A stretch of DNA of 64,000 nt, from NCBI GenBank assembly GCA_023421735.1, contig JAEZSP010000079.1, positions 1 to 64,000 of the forward strand, read 5' to 3'. The translations under genes were made by a program, and so were the position numbers. This DNA comes from Bacillota bacterium (GTDB taxonomy: Bacteria; Bacillota_A; Clostridia; Christensenellales; Aristaeellaceae). A model generated the notes under the pieces. That model saw nothing but the letters and a program-made list of their open reading frames with translations, made no database searches and was not told the DNA's origin. This document shows positions 9,424-18,554 of the stretch, in pieces (the first letter of the stretch is position 1; each line of letters starts with the position of its first letter).

Positions 9424-10020
9424 TTATATCCCCCTCGCCGCGGCGACCGCCGCGCGGATCAATTCTTCGTCCTTGACGCGATCTGTTTCGACCCCGGAAC
9501 TCAGGTCGACCGCCCACGGGTTAACAGCGCGCGCCTCCGGGATGTTTGCGGGCGTCAGCCCCCCGGCCAATACGAACGGGCGGGGAAAGCCGTGGATCAG
9601 GCGCCAGTCAAAGCGTGCGCCCGCGCCTGCGCCGCCGTCGAGGAGTACCCGGTCGGCGGTGGTCTTTTCCGCCAAAGCGCGGTCTTCGGGGGTGCGGATT
9701 TTGTATGCGCGCCAGATTTCCACGTCGGGGATTTTGGCCCGCAGCCGCGCGATGTACGCCGCATCCTCGTTTCCGTGGAGCTGGACAACCTGGATAATCT
9801 TCGCATGGTAGAGCCGCGCGATTTCGTCGATCTGCGCATCCACAAACACGCCTGCGGCGCAGATGGCGGGGTCGATCAACACGCGCAGTGATTGCGCCCG
9901 TTCAAATGAAACATTGCGGTGGCTTTTTTCAAAGAACACGAATCCCACATAGTCCGGCAGCGCGCGGTTGACATATTCTGCGTCGCAGGCGCGGAACAGC
10001 CCGCATATTTTAATCTTCAT
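9424..10020 (-). CDS. trpF: Phosphoribosylanthranilate isomerase
   Basis: A 198-residue TIM barrel carrying out the Amadori rearrangement of phosphoribosylanthranilate. The N-terminal KIKICG carries the catalytic Cys, VQLHGNE lies mid-protein, and the phosphate-binding DLSSGVET lies near the end and precedes KDEELIRAAV. Length is typical. It overlaps trpC by 4 bases. Confidence 0.95.
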   Translation of the reverse strand: MKIKICGLFRACDAEYVNRALPDYVGFVFFEKSHRNVSFERAQSLRVLIDPAICAAGVFVDAQIDEIARLYHAKIIQVVQLHGNEDAAYIARLRAKIPDVEIWRAYKIRTPEDRALAEKTTADRVLLDGGAGAGARFDWRLIHGFPRPFVLAGGLTPANIPEARAVNPWAVDLSSGVETDRVKDEELIRAAVAAARGI

Positions 10021-10802
10021 CCCTTTGCCGCCTCCCGGAACGCGCGCAACGCCGCCCGCCGGTCGGGCGCGCGCATGAGCGCCTCGCCCACCAGCACCGC
10101 GTCCGCACCGAGTTTTTGGAGCGCAGCCACATCCGCAGGCGTAGATATGCCCGATTCCGCGACGAACGCGACGCCCGGCGGCACGCTGTCCCGAAGCCGC
10201 GCAGCGTTCGAAAAGTCAACCGAAAAATCCTTGAGGTTTCGGTTGTTGACACCCACCATCTTTGCGCCCGCCGCCACCGCCCGGCGCAGTTCTCCCGCGT
10301 CGTGCGCCTCGACGAGCGCCGAGAGTCCGAGGGTGGTTGCGGTTTCGAGGAAGCGCGCGAGCGTTTGATCGTCTAAAATCGCGCAGATCAAAAGCACCGC
10401 GTCCGCGCCCATCCGCTTCGCCTCGTAAATCTGATATTCGGCGACGGTAAAGTCCTTGCGCAGCATGGGAAGGGCGATCCCCGCGCGAATTGCGCGGAAT
10501 ATGTCGTCCGAGCCGAGAAACCATTTGGGTTCCGTGAGGCAGGAAACGCAGGCCGCGCCCGCCGCCTCGTAATCCTGTGCGATGTGGAGATAGGGAAAGT
10601 CGGGTGCAATCAATCCCTTCGAGGGCGAGGCGCGCTTCACTTCGCAGATGAAGGAGAGTCCGTCTTCCGAAATCCTGTTCTGGAACCGCAGATCGCCCTG
10701 CGGCAGCGCGCGCGCTGCGTCCCGCATATCCTCGAAAGATATTTGCGCCAAAGCTTCGTCGACCCGTTGGCGCGCATGTGCCGCAAGCTGATCGAGGATC
10801 AC
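10017..10802 (-). CDS. trpC: Indole-3-glycerol phosphate synthase
   Basis: A 261-residue barrel enzyme that decarboxylates and closes the indole ring. The family signature [12 protein letters not shown] is present, with the catalytic Lys of LRKDF, GVNNRNL and VAESGIST. It overlaps trpD (upstream) and trpF (downstream) by 4 bases each and is a separate polypeptide, not fused to TrpF. Confidence 0.96.
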   Translation of the reverse strand: MILDQLAAHARQRVDEALAQISFEDMRDAARALPQGDLRFQNRISEDGLSFICEVKRASPSKGLIAPDFPYLHIAQDYEAAGAACVSCLTEPKWFLGSDDIFRAIRAGIALPMLRKDFTVAEYQIYEAKRMGADAVLLICAILDDQTLARFLETATTLGLSALVEAHDAGELRRAVAAGAKMVGVNNRNLKDFSVDFSNAARLRDSVPPGVAFVAESGISTPADVAALQKLGADAVLVGEALMRAPDRRAALRAFREAAKG

Positions 10803-11818
10803 GCCGAGACCTCTTCATTCGACGCGCGGATGAACGCCTGAAGCGTTTTCATCGCGGCGCCGCTGTCAATCAGTTCCGCAGCCAGCTTGACGCCGCCCGC
10901 AAGCGTGTCGGCCTTCCCGGCGACGTACAGTCCCGCGCCCGCATTCAAAAGCACCGCATCGCGCTTTGCGCCGGATTCGCCGCGCAGGATGTCCAGCGTG
11001 ATTTGCGCGTTCTCGGCGGGTGTGCCGCCCACGAGGTCCTCCTTTTTGGCCTGTGCGAGGCCGAAGTCGGCGGGGGAGATCGCGTAATTTTGGAAGGATC
11101 CTTCCGCAAATTCGCATACCGTCGTCGGCGCGGCAGCGGAAATCTCGTCCAATCCGTCCTGCCCGTAAACCACCATGCCGCGCGCGACGCCAAGATTGGA
11201 AAGCACGTGTGCGAGCGGTTCCACCAGTTTTTCTGAAAACACGCCCAATACCTGGCGGTTGGCGCGCGCGGGGTTTGTGAGCGGCCCGAGGATGTTGAAC
11301 ACCGTGCGGATGCCGAGTTCCTTGCGCACGGGGCCGACGTGGCGCATGGACGAATGATATTTCTGCGCGAAGAAGAAGCAGATGCCGACCTCGTTTAGGA
11401 GCCGCACGCATTTGTCGGGCGCAAGGTCGATGTTCACGCCCAGCGCCTCGAGGCAATCCGCCGCACCGCTTTTGGACGACGCCGCGCGGTTGCCGTGCTT
11501 GGCGACCTTCGCGCCGCCCGCCGCGACGACGAGTGAAGCGGTGGTCGAGATGTTGAACGTCCCTGCACCGTCGCCGCCGGTGCCGACGATTTCGGTGAGA
11601 TCGAGATTATGGGAAACGGGCGTTGCGTGCGCGCGCATCCCGGCGGCGCAGGCGGTGACCTCCTCGATGGTCTCTCCCTTTGCGGAGAGTGCCGCGAGAA
11701 ATGCGGCCGTTTGGACGGGCGTGGTTGCGCCGTTCATCATTTCGTCCATGACGGCGGCGGCCTCTGCATAGGCGAGGTTTTTTCCGTCGATGAGTTTCGA
11801 AGTCGCTTCGCGGATCAT
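10799..11818 (-). CDS. trpD: Anthranilate phosphoribosyltransferase
   Basis: A 339-residue enzyme that transfers phosphoribose from PRPP to anthranilate. The PRPP loop [14 protein letters not shown] and the [15 protein letters not shown] segment are present, followed by the RNLGPL-like [10 protein letters not shown]. The start at 11818 follows AAAGGAG; the frame stays open further upstream into trpG, but that extension has no binding site and would overlap trpG, so it is rejected. TrpD is not fused to TrpG. Confidence 0.95.
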   Translation of the reverse strand: MIREATSKLIDGKNLAYAEAAAVMDEMMNGATTPVQTAAFLAALSAKGETIEEVTACAAGMRAHATPVSHNLDLTEIVGTGGDGAGTFNISTTASLVVAAGGAKVAKHGNRAASSKSGAADCLEALGVNIDLAPDKCVRLLNEVGICFFFAQKYHSSMRHVGPVRKELGIRTVFNILGPLTNPARANRQVLGVFSEKLVEPLAHVLSNLGVARGMVVYGQDGLDEISAAAPTTVCEFAEGSFQNYAISPADFGLAQAKKEDLVGGTPAENAQITLDILRGESGAKRDAVLLNAGAGLYVAGKADTLAGGVKLAAELIDSGAAMKTLQAFIRASNEEVSA

Positions 11819-11838
11819 ATGGATTCTCCTTTCAAGGG

Positions 11839-12402
11839 TCAATCGCTGAGAAAGTTTTTGATGATCTTCATGCCGTCGGGTGTGAGGATTGATTCGGGGT
11901 GAAACTGTACGCCATAGATGGGCTTTTCCTGATGCATAACCGCCATGACCTCGTCGTCGTCCGCGCGCGCCACGACCCGCAGACAGTCCGGCAGCGTCTC
12001 CGCGCGCGCCGCGAGCGAGTGGTAGCGCCCTGCCCGGATGCGCGCGGACATGCCTTTGAAGAGCGGGCAATCGGTTTCGAGCGCGACGTCGGATTGCTTC
12101 CCGTGCATGAGGTGTTTTGCGTGGGATACGGTCGCGCCGTAGGCCTCGCAGATCGCCTGATGCCCGAGGCATACGCCCAATACCCTGATGCCGGATAGCG
12201 CCTGTGCGGCCTCCACGCACACGCCCGCATCCCTGGGATAGCCCGGGCCGGGGGAGAGGATGACGTGGGTGGGGCTCAGTTTCTGGATTTCCGCAACCGT
12301 CATCTGGTCGTTGCGCACCACGCGCACGTCCGGGTCGATCGTGCCGACGTACTGATAGAGGTTATAGGAAAAGCTGTCATAATTGTCGATGAGCAAAATC
12401 AT
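11839..12402 (-). CDS. trpG: Anthranilate synthase component II, glutamine amidotransferase
   Basis: A 187-residue class I glutamine amidotransferase supplying ammonia to TrpE. The nucleophile Cys is in GVCLGHQ, the catalytic His and Glu in VQFHPESI, and the oxyanion strand is LSPGPGYP. Length fits a stand-alone TrpG/PabA. Overlap with trpE by 4 bases couples the two subunits. Confidence 0.95.
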   Translation of the reverse strand: MILLIDNYDSFSYNLYQYVGTIDPDVRVVRNDQMTVAEIQKLSPTHVILSPGPGYPRDAGVCVEAAQALSGIRVLGVCLGHQAICEAYGATVSHAKHLMHGKQSDVALETDCPLFKGMSARIRAGRYHSLAARAETLPDCLRVVARADDDEVMAVMHQEKPIYGVQFHPESILTPDGMKIIKNFLSD

Positions 12403-13874
12403 TCGTCGAGCCCTCCCTGTGCGATTTCGAGCGCGCGCACCACGGCGCGTGCCTTATTGAGGCATTCCTGGTATTCGCTTTCCGGCACGCTGTCCGCGAC
12501 GATGCCTGCGCCGGAGCGCACGCACACCTTGCCGTTTTTTTTGTAGGCGATGCGGATGGCGATGCAGGTGTCCAGGTTGCCGGAAAAGTCGATGTATCCA
12601 ATGGCGCCGCCATAGATGCCCCGCTTGACGCCTTCGAGTTCGTCGATGATCTCGCATGCGCGGATCTTGGGCGCGCCGGAGAGTGTGCCCGCCGGGAGCA
12701 CGGCCTCGACGGCGCTTAACGCGTCGAATTCCGGCCTGATCTCGCCCCGGACGGTCGAGCCGATGTGCATGACGTGCGAAAAACGCTCGATCGACATGTG
12801 TTCCTCGACCGCGACGGTGCCGAACTTGCTGATTTTGCCGAGGTCGTTGCGCCCCAGATCCACCAGCATGTTGTGTTCCGCAAGCTCCTTTTCGTCCCGC
12901 AGGAGTTCTTCCTCGAGCCGCCGATCCTCTTCGTTCGTCTTGCCGCGCGGACGCGTCCCCGCGAGGGGAAACGTGTGGAGAATGCCATCCTCAAGCTTCA
13001 CGAGCGTTTCCGGCGATGCGCCGGCGATTTCAATTTCGTCGCTCGAAAAGTAAAACATGTAGGGCGAAGGATTTGTGGTTCGCAATACCCGGTACGTGTC
13101 AAGCAGGCTTCCCTCGAAATCCGCATCGAGCCGGTTTGACAAAACGACCTGGAAGATGTCACCCTCGCGGATGTGCTCCTTGGCCCTGTCGACCATCCGG
13201 CAATAATCGTCTTTGCCGATCAGCTCGCGCACGGGGGAGATCATTTGGCCGGGCGTTTCCCGCCGTACCTCGCCGCCCAGCAGCAGATTTTTCAGATTTT
13301 CGAGTTCCATCTCTGCGCGGCGATATTCCGTATCGACATCCGACAGGCGAATGTTCATGATGAGAAGTACCTTTTGACGGTCGTTGTCGAAGGCGATCAC
13401 CTTGTCAAAAAGCATGAGGTCGACGTCCTTGTACCCTTCTTCATCACGCGCGTCCAGATGGAGCGTCGGTTCGGCGTATTGGATATAGTCGTAGGCGAAA
13501 TAGCCAACAAGACCGCCCGTGAACGGGGGAAGGCCGGGGAGCCGGGGACTCCGGTTGTCCGCGAGCACCTGCCGAATGACGTCCGAGGGGTTTTTTGTGT
13601 CCATGGTGACGGCGGAACCCGCGCGGATGGTAAGCTTGCCGGAAAGACAAGTGAGCTCCATCGCAGGGTCGAAGCCCAAAAACGTGTACCTGCCCCAGCG
13701 GCGGCTCTTTTCCACAGACTCGAGCAAAAAGACGTGCCTGCTCACATTCTTGAGCCGCCGGAGCGCCATGATGGGGGTGAGGGAATCGGCGTAGAGTTCG
13801 CGGCTGACCGGAAGCGTCCTGTATTCCCCCGCATCCGCAAATTTTTTCGCCTCCCGATAGCTGGGACTGACCAT
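12399..13874 (-). CDS. trpE: Anthranilate synthase component I
   Basis: A 491-residue chorismate-using enzyme. The tryptophan feedback site motif LLES is present near residue 52, and the catalytic half has GRNDLGKI, HIGSTVRGE, PAGTLSGAPKIRA and IYGGAIGY. The ATG at 13874 is chosen because GAAAGGG lies about 10 bases upstream; an in-frame GTG three codons earlier is closer to that site and less likely. First gene of the operon, about 40 bases after the T-box terminator. Confidence 0.95.
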   Translation of the reverse strand: MVSPSYREAKKFADAGEYRTLPVSRELYADSLTPIMALRRLKNVSRHVFLLESVEKSRRWGRYTFLGFDPAMELTCLSGKLTIRAGSAVTMDTKNPSDVIRQVLADNRSPRLPGLPPFTGGLVGYFAYDYIQYAEPTLHLDARDEEGYKDVDLMLFDKVIAFDNDRQKVLLIMNIRLSDVDTEYRRAEMELENLKNLLLGGEVRRETPGQMISPVRELIGKDDYCRMVDRAKEHIREGDIFQVVLSNRLDADFEGSLLDTYRVLRTTNPSPYMFYFSSDEIEIAGASPETLVKLEDGILHTFPLAGTRPRGKTNEEDRRLEEELLRDEKELAEHNMLVDLGRNDLGKISKFGTVAVEEHMSIERFSHVMHIGSTVRGEIRPEFDALSAVEAVLPAGTLSGAPKIRACEIIDELEGVKRGIYGGAIGYIDFSGNLDTCIAIRIAYKKNGKVCVRSGAGIVADSVPESEYQECLNKARAVVRALEIAQGGLDE

Positions 13875-13913
13875 AAAAAACACGCCCTTTCTCTTTTCTC
13901 AATCAGGGGCGTA

Positions 13914-14189
13914 CAAAAAAACCCGCCCCTGACATAAAGTCAAGGACGAGCCGAAACTCGCGGTGCCACCTTGTTTCACGGCTATTTAACCGTGCGCTCA
14001 GCGGGATACCAACATATCCCCGGCAACTGACGTATGCCCACACGTCGCAGCATACTCGGCTTTCGCCTTTGGCTGCGCCCTCCGCGGTCCATTTGATGAC
14101 TTGGGTTCCGCCCGATTCTCAGCATCGCGGGCTCTCTGTAGGATCATGGTCACCGTTATCTCCGCATCGACGGTTTCGAATATGAAATT
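13914..14189 (-). promoter_or_regulatory. T-box riboswitch (tRNA-Trp) leading the trp operon
   Basis: On the minus strand the leader carries the T-box core AGGTGGCACCGCG (13959-13971), which pairs with uncharged tRNA and forms the antiterminator, followed directly by a terminator. Upstream, stem I contains the AGAGAG-type motif and a specifier loop with TGG at 14089-14091, the Trp codon. T-boxes let transcription continue when the cognate tRNA is uncharged, so low tryptophan switches on trpEGDCF-aroF-trpBA. Stem boundaries are approximate. Confidence 0.92.
13915..13950 (-). terminator. T-box regulated terminator
   Basis: On the minus strand CTCGTCCTTGAC and GTCAGGGGCGGG form a 12-bp stem with some G-U pairs around loop TTTAT, followed by seven T. 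It starts right after the T-box core and is mutually exclusive with the antiterminator. Confidence 0.9.
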
Positions 14190-14195
14190 ACAGGC

Positions 14196-14224
14196 ATTCT
14201 AGCATGAGCCGGCGGATTTGTCAA
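14196..14224 (-). promoter_or_regulatory. Promoter of the trp operon leader
   Basis: On the minus strand TTGACA (14219-14224) and TAGAAT (14196-14201) are spaced by 17 bases, placing the transcript start near 14189 at the foot of T-box stem I. Confidence 0.85.
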
Positions 14225-14234
14225 CTGATATTTC

Positions 14235-14263
14235 TTTACAAGTTCCTTTATCTCGGGTATCAT
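14235..14263 (+). promoter_or_regulatory. Promoter of the DUF3626 gene
   Basis: TTTACA (14235-14240), 17 bases, then TATCAT (14258-14263). The predicted transcript start falls on or next to the ATG at 14270, which suggests a leaderless message. It is divergent from the trp promoter, 11 bases away. Confidence 0.7.
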
Positions 14264-14269
14264 GGCTGC

Positions 14270-15340
14270 ATGGAAAAGAGAAACGCATATGAAAAAGAGG
14301 CCGTCGCGCGGGTCGCGGCGCGGGCGCGTGAACGGGAAGGCGCCCATCTGGCCTACATAGAAGGACTCGGACTGAACGTCGATGAGATCATCGGGCGGAT
14401 GCTTTCGTGCCCAGTCACGCTGAACTTCCATCCCGACCGCTATGCCGCGGGCGGCTTAACGGTGATCGAAAGTCTCGTGGCATGCGGCGCATACCGGGGG
14501 CAGTTCGAGACGGGTACCACGAACGGCGGACGCACGGCCTGGGTGGGCGGCGACCGCTATCTTTGGGAACAGAAGTTGTTTTGTGGCGCGTACCCACAGG
14601 ACATCAGGCGCAGGCCCAAGTATGGCGCGCTGAATTTGTTTTGCGATCTGGACGGCGCGTGCGCGCGGTTCGGTTCGTGCTTTCTGACGCTGCATCCCGC
14701 GGCGCTCTCCCGGTGCACGTTCGCCTACGGAGACAGCTCGTCAAATCCGGACATTTTGTGTACGGCGGATACTTTTTCCGGCGTTGCGGCGGCGCTTCTG
14801 CGGGATGTTGTGGAAAATGGCAGGCTTTTAAACCGGGAGAACGTCTCCCTCGAAGCCGCATGCGGGGTCATCGCGGCGTCCCCGGTTCCTGAAATCGGGC
14901 GAAACCTGGATAACAGCATCGAGGTGCACATGCACGGCGAGGTGTTCCTCGGGGACGACGTGGATGCCCTGCACTTGGACGCTTCCTTTCGGGGGACAAG
15001 TGTTGAACGCCACGCCCGGGCGCTGTGCGCCGCATACGGCGTTTCCCTTTGCTGGATTCCGGAACGGAGACTGATGACCGCGGAAATCGGCGATGATTTC
15101 CGCGGTCCCATGATGATTCCGCTGGCGGAGCGGATCGATCGGCTGTGCGGCGGCGGGGGTTTTGTGAACGCCGCGCGCATCGGAACCGCGTCCCGGTTGA
15201 GCGTGGACGAGCCGGAAGATTGGCGCGACCTGGGCGACGAACCCCAGCTCTTTCAGTTTTTCAAACAGATTTGGCATACCGTCGCGTACTTCGGGCGACC
15301 GTCATCGCCGGGCGCGGATGAGTTCCAGGTTCTTCAATAA
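14270..15340 (+). CDS. DUF3626 domain-containing protein
   Basis: A 356-residue soluble protein matching DUF3626: NFHPDR near residue 47, ESLVACGAYRGQFETGTTNGG, GGDRYLWEQKLFCGAY, PKYGALNLFCD and FGSCFLTL with TFAYGDSS. Its biochemical role is not established. No ribosome binding site precedes the ATG at 14270, and the promoter would start transcription almost on it, so translation may be leaderless; extending upstream would run through the promoter. The 3' end overlaps the end of the convergent glycosyltransferase gene by 39 bases. Confidence 0.85.
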   Translation: MEKRNAYEKEAVARVAARAREREGAHLAYIEGLGLNVDEIIGRMLSCPVTLNFHPDRYAAGGLTVIESLVACGAYRGQFETGTTNGGRTAWVGGDRYLWEQKLFCGAYPQDIRRRPKYGALNLFCDLDGACARFGSCFLTLHPAALSRCTFAYGDSSSNPDILCTADTFSGVAAALLRDVVENGRLLNRENVSLEAACGVIAASPVPEIGRNLDNSIEVHMHGEVFLGDDVDALHLDASFRGTSVERHARALCAAYGVSLCWIPERRLMTAEIGDDFRGPMMIPLAERIDRLCGGGGFVNAARIGTASRLSVDEPEDWRDLGDEPQLFQFFKQIWHTVAYFGRPSSPGADEFQVLQ

Positions 15341-16378
15341 CCGCGCGTTCTCCGGCGCGATGCGAACAGCCTCCTCGGCATGTGCGCGCGCCTGATCGGT
15401 CGCGCCGAGCCAATACGCGGCGATGGCGGCGATGTCGTGGGGCGTGGCGTCCCATGCGTAGCCCATGTTCACGTAGGCGCGCGACTTTTCGATGATTTTG
15501 AGCGCTTCTTCCGCCATGAGAAGCGCAAGCGGCCAGTCGGACAAGTCCTGCGCAAGCCGGGCGAATTCGACATATGGCTCGCGCATCGTTGGCATTTCGG
15601 CGACAGCGCGAAAGAACCATTGATACGCGGCGCGGTCGTCCTTGCGCATATGCTCCGCCTGGGCGATCAGCCGCATGGACGCGCAGCGCTCTTCCAGCCA
15701 GGTTGCGGCGGGAAGGGAAAGATGCCGCCTGAGTTCCCGAATGGCGTCATCCCACATGCCCCGGAAGTAGTATTCGCGCCCGAGATAATGCGCGCAGCGG
15801 TCGGATTCCGGTTCCTCCGATGCGGCGAGCTCCAGGAGGGGCAGATAGGAGCCGCGTGATTTCTGCGGATCAGGGTAGTGGGTAAGCGTCATTTCCGCGT
15901 TGGCGACGCGCAGGGGCAGATTTCCCCTGTATTCCAACGTTTCATGGACGGGGTAGCGCCAGATAAAGCCCGTGCGCGCGTGTGCCTTATCGATGAAAAA
16001 TTGCACGTCGGGGGTCCCGTCGGGCGTGAGGCTCCAATTGTAGAGATAGCGTGCCTGTACGGTGCCCGCTGTCCACGCGGCTTCGAGCGCCGCGCGCCAG
16101 CCGGGGGAAAAGACTTCGTCCAGGTCGGTCGATACGCAGATGTCGATGTCCTCAGGCACATGCGAAAGCGCGCGGTTGCGCGCGACGTCAAAGCGCCACG
16201 GATCGATGGATTCCTCGTAGACCAATGCGCCGTGGGCACGCAGCCGATGGGCGGTTTCGTCCGTCGATCCGGTGTCGAGGACGACGATCGCATCCGCCTC
16301 CGACATGGAGTTTATCCAGCGGTCCGCAAACGGCTCCTCATTTTTACAAATCGCGTAGACGCAGATGCGAAGGGCCAT
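15302..16378 (-). CDS. Glycosyltransferase family 2 with TPR-like C-terminus (second copy)
   Basis: A 358-residue protein. The N-terminal GT-A domain has ICVYAICKNEEPFADRW, VVLDTGSTDET and the metal-binding DLD in CVSTDLDEVF; the C-terminal 200 residues are helical repeats of TPR type. It is a close paralogue of the next gene upstream in the operon. The start at 16378 follows GGGGGTGA and overlaps the stop of that gene (ATGA). It lies downstream of the collagen-like protein gene and may glycosylate it, as SgtA is thought to do for BclA3 in C. difficile. Acceptor is inferred, not shown. Confidence 0.85.
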   Translation of the reverse strand: MALRICVYAICKNEEPFADRWINSMSEADAIVVLDTGSTDETAHRLRAHGALVYEESIDPWRFDVARNRALSHVPEDIDICVSTDLDEVFSPGWRAALEAAWTAGTVQARYLYNWSLTPDGTPDVQFFIDKAHARTGFIWRYPVHETLEYRGNLPLRVANAEMTLTHYPDPQKSRGSYLPLLELAASEEPESDRCAHYLGREYYFRGMWDDAIRELRRHLSLPAATWLEERCASMRLIAQAEHMRKDDRAAYQWFFRAVAEMPTMREPYVEFARLAQDLSDWPLALLMAEEALKIIEKSRAYVNMGYAWDATPHDIAAIAAYWLGATDQARAHAEEAVRIAPENARLLKNLELIRARR

Positions 16379-17463
16379 CAGATCACCCCCAGCTTTGCCT
16401 CGATGAGCCTGAGGTTCTCGAGAAGCCGCGCGTTCTCCGGTTCCTGCGCGAGGGCGGCGCGCGCCCAATCCTGCGCCTTTTCATACAGACCGAGCCAATA
16501 CGCCGCGATCGCGCCGAGGTCGTAGATTTCCATGCCCCATGCGGCGGCTTCCGTGAGATAGCTGCCCGTCTTTTCAGAAATCCGAAGCGCCATGTCCGCC
16601 ATGCAATAGCCCAGCGGCCAATCGCTCAAATGGTAGGCGAGCCGGAGCATGTGCAGGTATGGCTCGCGCGCCTCCGGACATTCCGCAATGGCGCGATACA
16701 GCCACGCGCGCGCGGCGTCCGGCATGCTTTTTCGGTATAAACTCTCTGCGATATAGCGCATGGAAGCGGAGCGCTCCTCGTTCCAAAGTGCCGTCGGCAT
16801 GGCGAGGTATGATACGAGCGTCCGGATGCACGCCTCATATTGTCCGTGGAAGAAATATTCCCGTCCGAGCCAGAATGCCGTACGATCGTCGTCCGGGGCT
16901 TCCGCAAGCGCAATTTCCAAGAGCGGCAGATATTGCGCGCGGGATTTTTTGTCGTCTGGGAAATGGTGCAAAACGATGCCTGGGATGTAGTGGACGACCT
17001 CCGTGCCGTCGTATGCGAGAACTTCGTGTACCGGATGCACCCAGCGATAGCCGTTGCGCAGGTGCATTTTCTCGCGGGTATAGACGGTCATGGGTGCGCC
17101 GGAGGCATCGTGGTCATAGACATAATCGTACTCTGCGCGCGTCTGATTTTCGCGCCACGCGGTTTCGAGCTTTTTGCGCCAGCCAGGCTCGAATACCTCG
17201 TCGAGGTCGACCGAGACGCAGAGATCCGCATCCGCCGGCACCATTTCGAGCGCGCGGTTGCGGGCCGCATCGAAGCGGAAAGGTTCGAAAAGCGCGGTCT
17301 CAACCACCGCGCCGCCCGCCCGCAGGATTTCGATGGTATTGTCCGACGAACCCGTGTCAAGCACATATACGCCGTCAGCCTCACCCACAGAGAGGAGAAA
17401 TCGTTCGGCGAAGGCGGCTTCATCTTTGCAGATGGCATATACGCAGATTTTATAATTTTTCAA
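16378..17463 (-). CDS. Glycosyltransferase family 2 with TPR-like C-terminus (first copy)
   Basis: A 361-residue GT2 protein: KICVYAICKDEAAFAERF, VLDTGSSDNT, and DLDEVF as the DxD metal site, then helical TPR-like repeats with the recurrent FWLGREYFFHGQYE pattern. A TTG start at 17463 is preferred because AGGGAAGGTG lies just upstream and the protein then aligns with its paralogue; an ATG at 17523 would place a strong hairpin inside the coding region. It sits 67 bases after the collagen-like gene on the same strand. Confidence 0.82.
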   Translation of the reverse strand: MKNYKICVYAICKDEAAFAERFLLSVGEADGVYVLDTGSSDNTIEILRAGGAVVETALFEPFRFDAARNRALEMVPADADLCVSVDLDEVFEPGWRKKLETAWRENQTRAEYDYVYDHDASGAPMTVYTREKMHLRNGYRWVHPVHEVLAYDGTEVVHYIPGIVLHHFPDDKKSRAQYLPLLEIALAEAPDDDRTAFWLGREYFFHGQYEACIRTLVSYLAMPTALWNEERSASMRYIAESLYRKSMPDAARAWLYRAIAECPEAREPYLHMLRLAYHLSDWPLGYCMADMALRISEKTGSYLTEAAAWGMEIYDLGAIAAYWLGLYEKAQDWARAALAQEPENARLLENLRLIEAKLGVI

Positions 17464-17490
17464 GCGAACACCTTCCCTGGGCGTTGTGCC

Positions 17491-17518
17491 GCCGGATGCG
17501 GCTTGCGCCGCATCCGGC
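17491..17518 (-). terminator. Strong hairpin between collagen-like and glycosyltransferase genes
   Basis: A perfect 12-bp stem, GCCGGATGCGGC with GCCGCATCCGGC around a 4-base loop. It has no T run, so it is probably an RNA-stabilising or processing hairpin that sets unequal expression of the two genes rather than a full terminator. Confidence 0.5.
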
Positions 17519-17530
17519 GACATTCGTTTT

Positions 17531-18379
17531 TTAGGAGAGCCTGACGAGATCCAGCTGCGCCGACACGTTGGGCGCGAGGGAAAGCGAGATCGCGATGGCT
17601 GAGTTGTTGCGCAGCGTGATCACGTCGCCGCTGTTTAGTTGCAGCATCGCGCAGCCTGCGAGCTGACCAATGGTCGCGAATACCGCAATGTTCGTGGACG
17701 CCTGCACGACGCCGTTGACGGCAATCGCGATGGCGGAACCCACGTTTATGAGCGTGGTGACGCTGTAATGGATCAGGTATACACCGCCGTTTGTCACGGT
17801 GACTGTGGCCGCGCCCGCCGTATGGGTTACGCCGTTGAGCGGGCCGTTGTTGCTGAAGGGAACATCCGCGCCCCCAGCGACCGTCGCGGTATTGGCGGTT
17901 GCAAGATGATAGACATAGCCATAATTGCTGACGCCCGAAGCGCCTGTGGGGCCTGTGGGACCTGTGGCACCCGTCGCGCCCGTGGCACCTGTGGCACCCG
18001 TTGCACCCGTCGCACCTGTGGCGCCCGTCGCACCTGTGGCGCCCGTCGCACCCGTTGCGCCTGTGGGGCCTGTGGGGCCGGTGGGTCCTGTGGCACCCGT
18101 GGCACCTGTGGCACCCGTTGCGCCGGTGGGGCCTGTGGCACCCGTGGCACCCGTGGCGCCCGTCGCACCCGTTGCGCCGGTGGGTCCTGTGGGGCCGGTG
18201 GGTCCTGTGGGGCCGGTGGGGCCGGTGGGGCCTGTGGCCCCCCTGGGGCCGGTTGGTCCGATAGGACCTTCTTCACCGCGCGGCCCGCGGGGGCCGGTCG
18301 GGCCGACGCAGCAGCAGCACGGATCACAGCAGCCATTCATATGATTGCAATTCCAATCGGAATCGTGATTACGAGACAT
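17531..18379 (-). CDS. Collagen-like surface protein (BclA-like)
   Basis: A 282-residue protein in three parts. The N-terminus (about 1-27) is rich in Cys, with CCDPCCCC. Residues 28 to about 145 are unbroken Gly-X-Y triplets, mostly GPT and GAT. The last 135 residues are a strand-rich globular domain with YGYVYHLA at its start and [10 protein letters not shown] at its end, resembling the C1q/TNF-like trimerising heads of BclA proteins. Such proteins decorate the exosporium of Bacillus and C. difficile spores, so a spore role is plausible but not proven. The ATG at 18379 follows GAGGTG. Two glycosyltransferase genes follow. Confidence 0.88.
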   Translation of the reverse strand: MSRNHDSDWNCNHMNGCCDPCCCCVGPTGPRGPRGEEGPIGPTGPRGATGPTGPTGPTGPTGPTGPTGATGATGATGATGATGPTGATGATGATGATGPTGPTGPTGATGATGATGATGATGATGATGATGATGATGATGPTGPTGASGVSNYGYVYHLATANTATVAGGADVPFSNNGPLNGVTHTAGAATVTVTNGGVYLIHYSVTTLINVGSAIAIAVNGVVQASTNIAVFATIGQLAGCAMLQLNSGDVITLRNNSAIAISLSLAPNVSAQLDLVRLS

Positions 18380-18554
18380 AAACACACCTCTATCGAGAAA
18401 ATGGGGGGAGTGCCCCCTCCATCAGTACGCGAAATCAGCGGTGTCGGTTAATCTCCAACATAAAAAAGGCGCCTTTGCGGACGCTTCTTTTCCCCAAAAA
18501 CGAATTTGGCTGCCCGAGGCGCAAACCCGGAGCAGCCGTATGACCGTTTCTGTT

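Noticed and set aside
11819..12220. A longer N-terminus for TrpD
   Set aside because: The frame is open through trpG, but the ATG at 11818 has AAAGGAG and gives the normal TrpD length.
17925..18344. Array of short repeats that might be a CRISPR
   Set aside because: The period is 9 bases (Gly-X-Y codons) with no spacers; it codes for the collagen-like region.
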